In this document: positions 43,219 through 52,501 of the stretch, one piece after another | Layout: each line of letters opens with the position of its first letter | How positions within the stretch are numbered: the first letter of the stretch is position 1 | Source of the DNA: Aminomonas paucivorans DSM 12260 | GTDB lineage: Bacteria > Synergistota > Synergistia > Synergistales > Synergistaceae | Length of the DNA: 64,000 bases | Assembly (NCBI RefSeq): GCF_000165795.1 | Contig: NZ_CM001022.1 | Span: 2,141,812-2,205,811, forward strand | Direction: 5' to 3' | Made by a program: the position numbers and the translations under genes | The notes under the pieces: generated by a model | What the model was told of the DNA's origin: nothing | What the model saw: the letters and a program-made list of their open reading frames with translations, nothing else | The model's database searches: none

Positions 43219-44769
43219 TCAGGGCAGGGGGTTTCCGGTCTCTCCGGGATCCCCCTGCCGAAGCCGTTCCCACAACGCCTGGGCTCCGGGGTAGGTGGCG
43301 TCCCGGGAGAGCAGTTCCTGCAGGAAGGACTGGGCCTCCTCGTTCCGCCCCTGTCCCTCCGCCGCCTGGGCGGCCAGGAAAAGGGCGGGGGCGTCCCGGG
43401 GAGCCAGATCCAGGGCCCGTCGGGCCTCCTGAGCTGCGGCGTCGAAGCGCCTCCGGGCCAGGTGGATCCGGGCCAACATCCGGTGCGGGCTCGGATCCCG
43501 GGGGGAGGAACGCACCGCCTCCTCCAGGATCGCCAGGGCCCCCGCCTCGTCCCCGGCGGACCAGCGCGCCTGGGCTCGGGCCAGCAGGTCCCCGGGAGGG
43601 GAGGGAGACGGGGCGGGGGAAGGGAAAGCCTGGGAGGGCTGGGGAGAAGGGCTCGGGACGCCCGAGAGCGTCCCCTCCTCTCCCCGGGACGAGGGGGAAT
43701 CGGGACGCAGGTGCATCGCCGCCCCCGTGAGGGCTCCCGCCGCCAGCACCGCCAGGACCACCCACCGTTTCTTCGGAGAACGCCGAAGGGGCAGGGGGTG
43801 GGTCCGCCGCTCCCCCTGGATGAGGGCGTTTCGAAACGCCTCCACGGAGGGGTAGCGGTCCTGCGCCCGCACCGCCAGTCCCCGCAACAGGGCCGCCTCC
43901 GTCTGGGGCGGCAGGGGGACCTCCAGCAGGGAGGGGGCCACCAGGGTATCCTCGTGGAGCCGGTCCAGGGCATCCGGGGGAGGCTGGCCGGTGAGGCAGC
44001 GATACAGGGTGGCCGCCAGGCCGTACACGTCCGACCAGGGCCCCTGCTCCCCCCGGCTCCGGTACTGCTCCTCCGGGGCGTAGCCGGGCTTGAGGATCAC
44101 CGAAAGGCTGCGGCTGCTGCGCCTCAGGGCGGAGCGGGCCGCGCCGAAGTCCAGGAGGGTGACGGTGCCCTTCCGAGGCACCAGAACGTTGTCGGGGCTC
44201 ACGTCCCGGTGCAGCCACCCCACTCGATGGACCTCCTCCAGGGCGTCCATCACCGGATGGAGAAGCTCCAGCGCCTCCTCCAGGGGGATGCGCCCCCCCC
44301 GATCCTCCAGATAGGCCTTCAGGGTCCGCCCCTCCAGGTAGGTCATCACCATGTAGGCGGTGCCGTGAGCCCGGAAGGAATCCCGCACGGAGACGATGCC
44401 CGGCACGTCGTCGAACCGGGCCAGGGTCCGGGCTTCCTCCAGGAAACGCTCCAGCCCCTCCTGGTAGGCCTCCCCCTCCTCCCCCGCCGGGGGCACCACC
44501 CCGGGGCCCCTAGGGTCCCGGGCGACCAGCCCCAGGGGAAAGTACTCCTTCACCGCCAGCTTCCGCTCCAGGGAGCGGTCCCAGGCCAGGTAGGTGATGC
44601 CGAAGCCGCCCTGCCCCAGCACCGCCCCGATGCGGTAGCGGTCCTGCAGCAGGGTGCCCGGGGGCAGCCGGGAGGGGGAGGAGACCTCCACGGGGCCTCG
44701 CCCGCAGTGGGGACAGGCTTCGCCGGTCCAGCCCTCGCCGCCGCAAAAGGGGCACCGATCCTCGCTCAC
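43219..44769 (-). CDS. Membrane-anchored Ser/Thr protein kinase with zinc ribbon and TPR domains
   Basis: Hanks-type kinase of 516 residues. A zinc-ribbon pair (CPFC/CPHC) lies at residues 6-22. The kinase domain has GQGGFG at 52-57, ATP-site Lys74, catalytic HRD at 187-189 followed by SPDN, and DFG at 207-209. The common lysine of HRDxKxxN is Ser191, as in the HRDVSPDN subgroup. A single membrane helix spans about 336-353, followed by a Ser/Pro linker and extracytoplasmic TPR-like repeats (about 395-505). Start GTG 44769 overlaps the PP2C stop (GTGA), so kinase and phosphatase are translated together and probably antagonise each other. Confidence 0.9.
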   Translation of the reverse strand: MSEDRCPFCGGEGWTGEACPHCGRGPVEVSSPSRLPPGTLLQDRYRIGAVLGQGGFGITYLAWDRSLERKLAVKEYFPLGLVARDPRGPGVVPPAGEEGEAYQEGLERFLEEARTLARFDDVPGIVSVRDSFRAHGTAYMVMTYLEGRTLKAYLEDRGGRIPLEEALELLHPVMDALEEVHRVGWLHRDVSPDNVLVPRKGTVTLLDFGAARSALRRSSRSLSVILKPGYAPEEQYRSRGEQGPWSDVYGLAATLYRCLTGQPPPDALDRLHEDTLVAPSLLEVPLPPQTEAALLRGLAVRAQDRYPSVEAFRNALIQGERRTHPLPLRRSPKKRWVVLAVLAAGALTGAAMHLRPDSPSSRGEEGTLSGVPSPSPQPSQAFPSPAPSPSPPGDLLARAQARWSAGDEAGALAILEEAVRSSPRDPSPHRMLARIHLARRRFDAAAQEARRALDLAPRDAPALFLAAQAAEGQGRNEEAQSFLQELLSRDATYPGAQALWERLRQGDPGETGNPLP

Positions 44770-45527
44770 GTCTCCCGCCCCCCCTCCTCCACCGCCAGCA
44801 CCACCGCCGTGGCGTTGTCCTGGGCGGCCTTTCCCTTCCGGGCCACCGCCTCCAGCAGGGCCGCCGCCGGGTCCTCCCCATGGGCGGACAGGGCCCGGGC
44901 CACCTCCCGATCCTCCAGGGTGCGGGTGACCCCGTCGGTGGCCAGGAGCACCCGGTCCCCGGGGCGAAGGGGCAGGGGATCCCCCGACCGGGCCACCTCC
45001 CGAAGCTCCTCAATGCCCAGGAAGCTCACCAGGGCATCTCGCTCCGGATGCCGGCGGGCCTCCTCCGGGTCCAGGCGGCCCGCCGCGGCGGCCCGCAGAA
45101 GCCGGGCCCCCACGGTGTGGTCCTCCGAAAGGAGCCGAAGCTCCCCGTCCCGCAGGAGGTACAGGCGGCTGTCCCCCACGGTGGACCAGTGGAGCCCCCC
45201 CTCGTCCAGGAGGGCCAGCACCAGGGTGGTGCCCACGTAGCCCGGGAAGCCCTCCCGGCGCCCCAGGGCGGACACGGCGGCCTGGGCCGCCGCCACCGCC
45301 CGCTCCAACAGGCGAGGGGACACCTCTTCCGCATCCTCCCCCTGGACTACCCCCCGCACCGCCTCCTCGGCGACCCGGGAGGCCCGGCCCCCCAGGGGGA
45401 GGCCCCCCATGCCGTCCGCCACCAGGGCGACCCATCCCCTCCCCCCTCGGGGAGGGAAAAGCCCCCACACGTCCTGCTGTTCCTCCCGGGAGCCCTGGAT
45501 CTGCCCCCCCCAGCCCCGGACCTTCAC
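44766..45527 (-). CDS. PP2C-family Ser/Thr protein phosphatase
   Basis: Mn/Mg-dependent phosphatase of 253 residues, expected to reverse the neighbouring kinase. PP2C motifs are seen: EEQQDVW near 16-21, VADGMGG at 36-42, GTTLVLALL near residue 107, VGDSRLYLLR, LATDGVT and QDNATAVVL. Start GTG 45527 is preceded by GGAGGG and overlaps the upstream membrane-protein stop (GTGA). No membrane helix or other domain is present. Confidence 0.92.
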   Translation of the reverse strand: MKVRGWGGQIQGSREEQQDVWGLFPPRGGRGWVALVADGMGGLPLGGRASRVAEEAVRGVVQGEDAEEVSPRLLERAVAAAQAAVSALGRREGFPGYVGTTLVLALLDEGGLHWSTVGDSRLYLLRDGELRLLSEDHTVGARLLRAAAAGRLDPEEARRHPERDALVSFLGIEELREVARSGDPLPLRPGDRVLLATDGVTRTLEDREVARALSAHGEDPAAALLEAVARKGKAAQDNATAVVLAVEEGGRET

Positions 45528-46081
45528 GGGCGTCCCTCCGGAGGGTCGTCCCGGCGAGACCGTCCCGGCGGGGCGGGAGGCGCCGTCAGATAGCCCCCTC
45601 CCTCCCGTCCCGCCGGAAGGGAGTCGTCGAAGGCCAGCACCAGCAGGGGCAGCCAGAAGAAGGCCACCAGGATCCCCCAGAGCCAGAAGTCCTTCCCCAG
45701 CCTCTGGGCGATGCGCCCCCACAGCACCGTGTGGGCCCCCGCCGCGACCAGCCACGCCAGGGGGTGCAGCAGGGGCAGGAGGGCCACCCCCGCAAAGGGC
45801 CCCGTGAGGAGAATCCCCAGGAGCACCCCCGCCAGGGCCACCGCCCCCGGGGCCAGCAGCAGCACCACGTAGGCCCCGGGCAGGTCGGCGCACCGGCACA
45901 GGAGAATCAGATTGTACACGGGGATCAGGTACCGGGGGTAGCTGTCCCGGCGGAACTTCCTCCCCACCCGGTAGAGCACGTAGGCGAAGAGGGCGTAGAC
46001 CCCCAGGCCCAGGCTCAGGGCCGACAGGGCCAGCCACACCGCCACCCCCGCAAGGCCCCACAGGCAGCCCATGGCTTCCAT
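45524..46081 (-). CDS. Small multi-helix membrane protein, unknown
   Basis: Predicted integral membrane protein of 185 residues with about four hydrophobic segments (residues 4-33, 50-60, 66-95, 105-150) and a Pro/Arg-rich cytoplasmic tail. The central KFRRDSYPRYLIPVYNLILL block resembles small membrane proteins of uncertain role. It lies 24 bases after UPF0182 and overlaps the PP2C gene, so it is expressed with the kinase/phosphatase pair and may be a membrane partner or substrate. Confidence 0.7.
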   Translation of the reverse strand: MEAMGCLWGLAGVAVWLALSALSLGLGVYALFAYVLYRVGRKFRRDSYPRYLIPVYNLILLCRCADLPGAYVVLLLAPGAVALAGVLLGILLTGPFAGVALLPLLHPLAWLVAAGAHTVLWGRIAQRLGKDFWLWGILVAFFWLPLLVLAFDDSLPAGREGGGYLTAPPAPPGRSRRDDPPEGRP

Positions 46082-46105
46082 CCCCTTCTCTCCCTCCCCG
46101 GTCCC

Positions 46106-48952
46106 CTACCGGGGCCCCTCTCCGGCCTCCACCAGTCGGCGAAGGACCGCCTCCAGCTCCCGAAGCTTCTGGCCGTAGGCGGCCCAATCCCCGGCGCGGG
46201 AGGCCTGCTGGGCCTGCTCAAAGAGTTCCTGGGCCTTCCGGGCCAGGTCCTTCGTCCCCGGGGACGGGACCCCCCCCTCCCCTTCGGGGCGGGGCTCCGC
46301 CTCCCGGACCGCCGGGGCCGCCGGGGGCCGCCTCTTCGCGGCCTTGCCGCCCCCCAGCACGTCCTCCCCCACCAGCAGGGTCAGGGCCTCCCGGAAGGTC
46401 TCCGCCCAGACCACCCGTCCTCCCGTGGAGAGGATCACCCGCTTGAGTTCCGGCAGCTCCCCCCGCTCCGCCTTCAGGTACAGGGGCTGGACGTAGAGCA
46501 GGGACTTGCCGATGGGCACCACCAGCAGGTCTCCCCGGATCACGTCGGAGCCCCGCTGGCTCCACAGGGACATCTGGGCGGAGATCTCCGGGTTCTGGTC
46601 GATGAGGGCCTCGATCTGCGGGGGCCCGAAGATGAGCTTCTGCTTCGGGAACTGGTACACCACCAGCTCCCCGTAGTGCTCCGGGTCGCACCGTCCCGCC
46701 ATCCAGCCGATGAGGTTGCTCCGCCCCACGGGCATGAAGGGCACGATGAGGGCGAACTCCGGCTTTTCCTTCCCCAACAGCTTCATGGTGACGTAGTTGG
46801 GGGAGAGGCGCTTCTCCCGGCCCGCCGGGGACACCTCCCACACGTCCTCCTTGTTGTAGTAGGTGTTGGTGTCCGTCATGTGGTAGACCCGGTACAGCTC
46901 GCTCTGCACCTCGAAGAGCCCCTCGGGGTAGCGCAGGTGGGCCCGCAGCCCCTCGGGCATCTCCGAGACGGGGCGGAAGAGCCCCGGGAAGACCCGGGCC
47001 CAGGTGGCCGCCAGGGGATCGGCGGGATCCATCAGGTAGAACCGCACCGTGCCGTCGTAGGCGTCCAGGGTGATCTTCACGCTGTTGCGCAGGTAGTTCA
47101 CCCCGTTGAGCCCCTCCAGGGAGGGGTCCTCGATGGCCAGGGGCTTGGAGTAGGGGATCCGGTCCGTGGCGGTGTAGGCGTCCTGCACCCAGAGGATGCG
47201 CCCCCCCAGCACCACCGGATAGGGGTCGTCGTCGTAGGCCAGGAAGGGGGCCATCTCCCGCAGAACCTCCCCCAGGCTTCGGCGGAAGAGGACGCGGCTG
47301 TCCGGACGCAGGGAGCCCGTGAAGAGGATCTCCGTGTCCCGGAAGCGCAGGGCAAAGAGCAGCCGCCGCCACAGGGACCCCAGGGGCACCCCTCCGGTCC
47401 CCTCATAGGTGCTCCGGGCGTTGGCATCCCCCATGGGGTAGTCGAACTCCTTCACCTCCGTCCGCACCAGGGCGTAGGTGTTGGTCTTCTCCCCGAAGTA
47501 GACCTGGGGACGGCGGATGTCCAGGGAGACGGAGGCCTTGGGGGGCAGGTCCTTCACGAAGAGCACCGGCATCCCCCCGGGGGCCACCTCGTTCACCGGG
47601 TTCATCACCACCCCGAAACCGTGGGTGAACTCCAGGTGCCGGTTCACCCAGGTGGGGTTCTGGAGCTGACTGCTGTCCAGCTCCCGCACGGAGAGCATCA
47701 CCTGCCGATGGACTCCCGACTCGTCGAAGTTATAGCGGTCGATGTCCACGTCGGAGAAGTCGTAGTAGGAGCGGATCTCCTGAAGCTGCTTGTAGGTCCG
47801 CAGCAGCGGGCCGTAGTCCCAGAGGCGGATGTTCCGCACCGTGTCCAGATCCGCCCTCAGGTCCTCCGGGGTGGTCTCCCCCGAGGGGGTGACGGAGAGG
47901 GCCCGGATCCGGTCCAGACCGTAGGCCTTGAGGGTGGCGTCCATGTGGAAGCGCAGGTAGGGCTTTTCCATCTCGTACTCGTTGGGCTTCACCACGTACT
48001 GCTGCACGATCCCCGGCACGACCACCCCCGCGATCCACCCCGCCCCCAGCAAGACCGCCAGGGCCACCAGGGAGGGACGCCACAGGGGACGGAAGAGGTT
48101 CACCGCCAGCAGCACCGCCGCGACGGCCGCCGCCCCCACGTTGAGGTACAGGGCGGGGAGCTTCACGTGCAGGTCCACGTACCCCGCCCCGAAGACGATG
48201 CCCCCGGGGGAGAGGAGCAGGTCGTAGCGGTCCAGCCACCACCCCGCCCCCCAGAGGAGCAGGAGGGAAGCGCCCAGGACCGCCAGGTGCCCCCGCACCG
48301 CCGGAGACACCCAGGGGCGCCCTTCCAGAAGCTGCACCGACCGCCCCAGGAAGTAGACCAGCAGGCAACCCGCCAGGGTGGTGAGGAGCAGCCCCGAGAA
48401 CCACCCCTGGGCGAAGCGCCAGAAGGGCAGGGAGAAGACGTAGAATCCCAGGTCCCGGTGGAACACCGGGTCCGCGGTCCCGAAGGGCTGGGCATGGAGG
48501 AACCGCAGCACCAGCCCCCAGGCGCCCCGGGTTCCCAGGCCGTTGAGGACCCCCAGGACGAGGGAGGCCCCCAGGATCCAGCGCCCCGCGGGGTGGGGAC
48601 CGGGGAGGTCCGCGAACCCTCGGGAGACGGCGAGACGCCAGTTCAGAAAGGTGAAGGCCGACGAGGCGACGAGGGCAACGGCGAAGAGCCCCCATTGGGG
48701 GAGGATCCGGGTCCAGAACACCGTCTCCTGTCCCAGGGACCGAAACCACCACAGATCCGTGACCCACCGGGCCAGCCAGGGCAGGCCGCTGAAGAGGACC
48801 AGCGCCGCCCCGGCCAGAAGGGGCAGCTTGCCCAGGCGGAAGGGCCTACGGGGAGGGGGCGGGGTCGACTCCAGGATCTCTTCCCCCTCGTTGTCCCCCT
48901 GTCCGGGGATCCACTCTTGGGCTCCTCGGGGAAACCAATCTCGAAACGTCAT
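46106..48952 (-). CDS. UPF0182 family membrane protein
   Basis: Large membrane protein of 948 residues with seven N-terminal hydrophobic helices (about 45-330) and a long exterior domain. Family features are visible: FWRFAQGWFSGLLLTTLAGC, KPNEYEMEKPYLRFHMDATLKAY, and the later NVRTEVKEFDYPMG-type and YNKEDVWEVSPAG regions. A coiled C-terminal tail follows. The molecular role of UPF0182 is unknown. ATG 48952 has GGAGGAAGG upstream. It is the first gene of a seven-gene run that includes the PP2C and Ser/Thr kinase, which is a useful hint about its biology. Confidence 0.88.
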   Translation of the reverse strand: MTFRDWFPRGAQEWIPGQGDNEGEEILESTPPPPRRPFRLGKLPLLAGAALVLFSGLPWLARWVTDLWWFRSLGQETVFWTRILPQWGLFAVALVASSAFTFLNWRLAVSRGFADLPGPHPAGRWILGASLVLGVLNGLGTRGAWGLVLRFLHAQPFGTADPVFHRDLGFYVFSLPFWRFAQGWFSGLLLTTLAGCLLVYFLGRSVQLLEGRPWVSPAVRGHLAVLGASLLLLWGAGWWLDRYDLLLSPGGIVFGAGYVDLHVKLPALYLNVGAAAVAAVLLAVNLFRPLWRPSLVALAVLLGAGWIAGVVVPGIVQQYVVKPNEYEMEKPYLRFHMDATLKAYGLDRIRALSVTPSGETTPEDLRADLDTVRNIRLWDYGPLLRTYKQLQEIRSYYDFSDVDIDRYNFDESGVHRQVMLSVRELDSSQLQNPTWVNRHLEFTHGFGVVMNPVNEVAPGGMPVLFVKDLPPKASVSLDIRRPQVYFGEKTNTYALVRTEVKEFDYPMGDANARSTYEGTGGVPLGSLWRRLLFALRFRDTEILFTGSLRPDSRVLFRRSLGEVLREMAPFLAYDDDPYPVVLGGRILWVQDAYTATDRIPYSKPLAIEDPSLEGLNGVNYLRNSVKITLDAYDGTVRFYLMDPADPLAATWARVFPGLFRPVSEMPEGLRAHLRYPEGLFEVQSELYRVYHMTDTNTYYNKEDVWEVSPAGREKRLSPNYVTMKLLGKEKPEFALIVPFMPVGRSNLIGWMAGRCDPEHYGELVVYQFPKQKLIFGPPQIEALIDQNPEISAQMSLWSQRGSDVIRGDLLVVPIGKSLLYVQPLYLKAERGELPELKRVILSTGGRVVWAETFREALTLLVGEDVLGGGKAAKRRPPAAPAVREAEPRPEGEGGVPSPGTKDLARKAQELFEQAQQASRAGDWAAYGQKLRELEAVLRRLVEAGEGPR

Positions 48953-49032
48953 GGACCTTCCTCCTTCGCGGATGGGGACAAGGTCCCGGGGTGTGCCGTG
49001 ACTTCGAGGAACGGCCGGGACAACCCGGGGAG

Positions 49033-49038
49033 TATAAT
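49033..49038 (+). promoter_or_regulatory. Candidate -10 for the unknown gene pair
   Basis: A perfect TATAAT in the 176-base divergent gap 48953-49128, 91 bases before the start at 49129. No -35 is convincing. The leader contains a small CCCC-TT-GGGG hairpin. No gene is seen in the gap. Confidence 0.35.
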
Positions 49039-49128
49039 CGGACCATCGTCCCCTTGGGGTACGATTGTAGGACCTATGCGGCGTCCAGGGAAACGTCCTC
49101 CTGAAGGCGCCTCCGAGAGGTGACTCCC

Positions 49129-50295
49129 GTGGAAGCTGCCACACCCTTTGAAACCCTAGCGGAAATCCCGGTGGACGAAGTCCTGACCCTCCAGCTCGTC
49201 CGGGGCAAGGGGCTCCCCCGCCTCGCCATCCTCAACCAGAGCACCGGCAAGAAGAAGCACACCTCCCTGGCCTGGGCGGAGGGACAGGAACGGAACCTCA
49301 AGATCAAGACGGGACGCACCTCCAGCCGGGAGTACCCCATGGAGGACGTGCGGGCCGCCGTGTCCCGGCTGGTGGAGCAGGCGGGACAGGATCTGACCCT
49401 CAAGGCCCTCCTCTGGAGGTCCGTGCAGGTGTTCGGCGACCTGATCCACCGGTCCCGGTCCGTGTACAGCGAGGCGGAGTGCCTCGCCGTGCCCGAGTCC
49501 AAGAGGGACACCCTGTGGCTGGCCTACGCCCCCTCTCCCCGGGACCCCCACCGGGTCCGCCCCTGCTTCGCCGAGACCCCCGAGGAGACGCAGCTTTTGG
49601 ACGGACACCGGACCGAAGGAAGGCCCTGGCGGGGCATGGACCTCCCCGGTTCCCCCCCCTCCTCCCTGAGGAACCTGCCCTTCGTGCGGGACCTGTCCCA
49701 CGCCAACCCCGACCGATGGGGGGTCCCCCTCATGACGGCGGCCCAGGCCATCCTCCTGGGCTTCCGGGACTGGTCCCCCGACGGGGAGCAGGACCTGGGG
49801 GAAGCCCTCTGGGCCCTCCTGCCCGGACCGGACTCCCGATCCGAGGAGACCCTCACCAACCTGGCGGGGAAGGGGCGGGAGTTCTGGACCCGCATGACCG
49901 CCTACCTGCGCCTCCAGCCCCTCCTGCACACCGTGGACCCCCGGGAGAGCGACGACGCCCCGGGAGAAGCGGAGGCGGAGGGCCTCAAGAAGCGGGAGCG
50001 CTTCTCCATGATGTCCCGCCCGGACCACTCCCGCATGTTCGTCGTCCAGCGCTACCTGGACGGGCAGGGACGCCTGGCCTTCAGCCTCGTCCCGGAAACC
50101 CGACTCCCCGGAGAGAAGGACCGCTTCCTGGTCCTGCAGGAGGAGGACTGGGAACGCATCCTCACCGCCTGCGCCCTGGGGGGAGAGCCAGATGGGCAGT
50201 ACGCCACCTTCTCCCTGGTGCAGGCTCTGGAGATGGGCCGGTGGCTCGCCCTGGTCGAACCGATTCTGCGAGCCGGCTCCCCCAGCTTCCGTTGA
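49129..50295 (+). CDS. Unrecognised 388-residue protein
   Basis: I do not recognise this family. The protein is soluble and mixed alpha/beta, with no signal peptide. Conserved-looking stretches include TGKKKHTSLAWAEGQERNLKIK near residue 38 and QRYLDGQGRLAFSLVPETRLPG near residue 308. The N-terminal 100 residues look like a small beta domain. GTG 49129 has GAGAGGTGA upstream and is preferred over GTG 49120. It is followed after 54 bases by another unknown gene, so the two form a likely operon. Confidence 0.72.
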   Translation: MEAATPFETLAEIPVDEVLTLQLVRGKGLPRLAILNQSTGKKKHTSLAWAEGQERNLKIKTGRTSSREYPMEDVRAAVSRLVEQAGQDLTLKALLWRSVQVFGDLIHRSRSVYSEAECLAVPESKRDTLWLAYAPSPRDPHRVRPCFAETPEETQLLDGHRTEGRPWRGMDLPGSPPSSLRNLPFVRDLSHANPDRWGVPLMTAAQAILLGFRDWSPDGEQDLGEALWALLPGPDSRSEETLTNLAGKGREFWTRMTAYLRLQPLLHTVDPRESDDAPGEAEAEGLKKRERFSMMSRPDHSRMFVVQRYLDGQGRLAFSLVPETRLPGEKDRFLVLQEEDWERILTACALGGEPDGQYATFSLVQALEMGRWLALVEPILRAGSPSFR

Positions 50296-50349
50296 CCCGC
50301 GCCCGCGAGGCGCGATTCCGTTGCGATCTGACCCCGAAGAGGTGATCCC

Positions 50350-51786
50350 GTGAACAACCCGAGCCCCCTTGAGGCCATCCGTGCAAAGTGGAAGGACCAC
50401 CCGGCGGTGCGCTCCGCTGCCGGAGAACTGACCAACATGGAGGACGACCTGGCCCGTCTCCGGGAAGCGGAGGACCCGGAGGAGCGCAAGGCCTATCGTC
50501 TTCTGTGGCAGCGCGCCGCCCACCAGTACTGGGAGCTGGTCTGGAGCCTGGTGGAGGCACGCATCGACGCGGAGAAGCTCCCCCCCGAAGCCCTGACCTT
50601 CGACGACGCGGAAAAGCTGGCCATCAACTTCGGCGTCCTCTCCTCCAAGGCCAATGTCCCCAACCCCCACTTCGCCGACGAACTGGACCAACCGGCCTGC
50701 CTGGACATCTACCAGTACGGACGCCTCACGGACTTCCTGGCGGAGAACTACGCCCTCCTCTTCGGGAAACCCTACGAGGGCCCCCAAGGGGGCACCACCC
50801 GGGAGGAAAAGCTGGCCCGCTTCGCCTCGGACCTGGGGGCCACGGAACAGCGCCGCCGCCTGGTGGTGTCCATGGTGCTCTCCCGCTGCGGCTTCATCAC
50901 CCCTCCGGAGGTGGAGGAGATGCTCTCGCACCTGGAGGCGCACCTGCGCATCCACACGGAGGTGGAGATGCGCACCCGCCGGGTCCGGGAGGCGGACCCC
51001 TCGGACCGGGAGAAGATCCACGAGAACAGCAAGCGCTACGAGCTGGCGGAGCACGAGCTGCTGATCAGCCTGGAGCGGGCGGCCAAGGAGATCGAGACCT
51101 TCTCCGACCCGGAACTCCAGAAGGTGCTGGGCCTTCACGACCGCACCCGCTTCCTGGCCAACCTGGAGGTGCACGTGCGCAACGAGGCGGAGCGCTGGAA
51201 GACCCGGGTGGAGATGGCGGCTAGAAAGCACAAGGGCAAGGGCGTCCCCGCCCTCAAGGGGGAACTGCGGGAGGCCTTCAACCACAAGAAGGAGTTCATG
51301 ACCCTGGCGGCGAGGAGCGCCCGCATGGACACTTCCCCCCTCAACGTGGACACGGGCAAGCCCGTGGGCTTCAAGCAGGCCGGGGAGATCATGATGGACC
51401 TCACCCCCCTGGATCCGGACATGCTCCGGGCCCCCCGGGTGCGCATGTACGGCATCCCCAAGGTGATCCTCACCCCCGGACGGGGCCTGGGGGTCTACGA
51501 CTGGACGGACAACTCCCTCCTGATCCCCCAGTTCTCCCCCTACGGGGGGGTGCTCAAAAGCTTCTGCTTCGCCCTGGGGGCCTTCCGCTGGGACAACGAC
51601 GAGGACCGGGTCCTGAAGGACTCCTACGGCCTCATCAAGGAGAACCGGGACAAGGGGATCCGAGCCCTCCAGGAGTCCTTCTGCCAGGACTACTTCATCT
51701 GGATGTCCAAGGAACGCCGGGGCTACCGGGTCCTCCCCAAGGAGACCTCCAAGTGGTTCCGGGTGCACTTCAAGAAACCCGCCTAG
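50350..51786 (+). CDS. Unrecognised 478-residue protein
   Basis: I do not recognise this family. The 478-residue protein has a helical, charged N-terminal and middle region (about 1-330) and a more hydrophobic C-terminal region with LTPGRGLGVYDWTDNSLLIP and ALGAFRWDNDEDRVLKDSYG, which may be a compact alpha/beta domain. No signal peptide or membrane helix. GTG 50350 has AAGAGGTGA upstream. It ends at a strong intrinsic terminator (51812-51853). Codon use is host-like. Confidence 0.72.
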   Translation: MNNPSPLEAIRAKWKDHPAVRSAAGELTNMEDDLARLREAEDPEERKAYRLLWQRAAHQYWELVWSLVEARIDAEKLPPEALTFDDAEKLAINFGVLSSKANVPNPHFADELDQPACLDIYQYGRLTDFLAENYALLFGKPYEGPQGGTTREEKLARFASDLGATEQRRRLVVSMVLSRCGFITPPEVEEMLSHLEAHLRIHTEVEMRTRRVREADPSDREKIHENSKRYELAEHELLISLERAAKEIETFSDPELQKVLGLHDRTRFLANLEVHVRNEAERWKTRVEMAARKHKGKGVPALKGELREAFNHKKEFMTLAARSARMDTSPLNVDTGKPVGFKQAGEIMMDLTPLDPDMLRAPRVRMYGIPKVILTPGRGLGVYDWTDNSLLIPQFSPYGGVLKSFCFALGAFRWDNDEDRVLKDSYGLIKENRDKGIRALQESFCQDYFIWMSKERRGYRVLPKETSKWFRVHFKKPA

Positions 51787-51811
51787 ATCCGAAACGGGGG
51801 GGCGCGATCCC

Positions 51812-51853
51812 GGTCGGGGGTGCGGGGCTTCGTGCCGCACCCCCGACCTTTTT
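51812..51853 (+). terminator. Strong intrinsic terminator
   Basis: Perfect 14-base stem (51812-51825 with 51835-51848), a 9-base loop and a T5 run (51849-51853), 26 bases after the stop of the upstream gene. Confidence 0.92.
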
Positions 51854-51930
51854 CGTCCTCCCGGAAGGCCCTCTTCCCGACCCGCTCCTTCCCCGCCGGA
51901 GGCAGACGTCCCCCTGCAAAAGGAGGTACC

Positions 51931-52386
51931 ATGGACCCCCAAGGGGGGGGTGCCATGGAACGATGGATCGGGTCCTACCGCCTTTCGGACGATCAGGGCC
52001 TGCTTCGCCGCGACGCCATCTGCACCCTGGTGCAGGGAAGCTACTGGGGATGCCGCCGCACCCGGGAGACCATCGAGGCCTCCCTGGAACACTCCCTCTG
52101 CTACGGGGCCTACCTGGGAGAGGAGCAGGTGGCCTTCGCCCGGGTCGTGACGGACCGAGCGGTGATGTTCTGGCTGGCGGACGTCCTGGTCTGCCCGTCC
52201 CACCGGGGGCGAGGCCTCGGCAAGGGGCTGGTGGAACTGGTGCTGGACACCCCGGTCCTGCGGGGGCTCACGGGCCTCCTGGCCACCCGGGACGCCCCGG
52301 GGCTCTACGCCCGTTACGGCTTCGTCCGGGACACGGAGGGACGCTTCATGCGCCGCACCCCGCCGGAGGAGACCCCATCCCCCTGA
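51931..52386 (+). CDS. GNAT-family N-acetyltransferase
   Basis: Acetyl-CoA-dependent acetyltransferase of 151 residues. The acetyl-CoA motif A pattern CPSHRGRGLGKGL (R-x-x-G-x-G) is at about 88-100, preceded by a beta strand ADVLV and followed by the LYARYGFV region near residue 127, as in many small GNAT enzymes. Substrate unknown. ATG 51931 follows AAAAGGAGGT; a second in-frame ATG at 51955 has a weaker site. The next gene lies 115 bases downstream. Confidence 0.87.
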   Translation: MDPQGGGAMERWIGSYRLSDDQGLLRRDAICTLVQGSYWGCRRTRETIEASLEHSLCYGAYLGEEQVAFARVVTDRAVMFWLADVLVCPSHRGRGLGKGLVELVLDTPVLRGLTGLLATRDAPGLYARYGFVRDTEGRFMRRTPPEETPSP

Positions 52387-52501
52387 CCCGTCCGAGGCTC
52401 AAGGGGCCACACCCCCCCTCCTCCCGCCTCCTTCTGGACCTAGCCGTCCCGGGACTCCCGGGTTAGGTTGGGGCGGGAAGATTCCGGAAGGAGGACGAGA
52501 G

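Noticed and set aside
52440-52480. Operator or terminator from the CCCGGGA/TCCCGGG hairpin
   Set aside because: Short GC-only palindrome in a GC-rich genome without T-run; weak evidence by itself.
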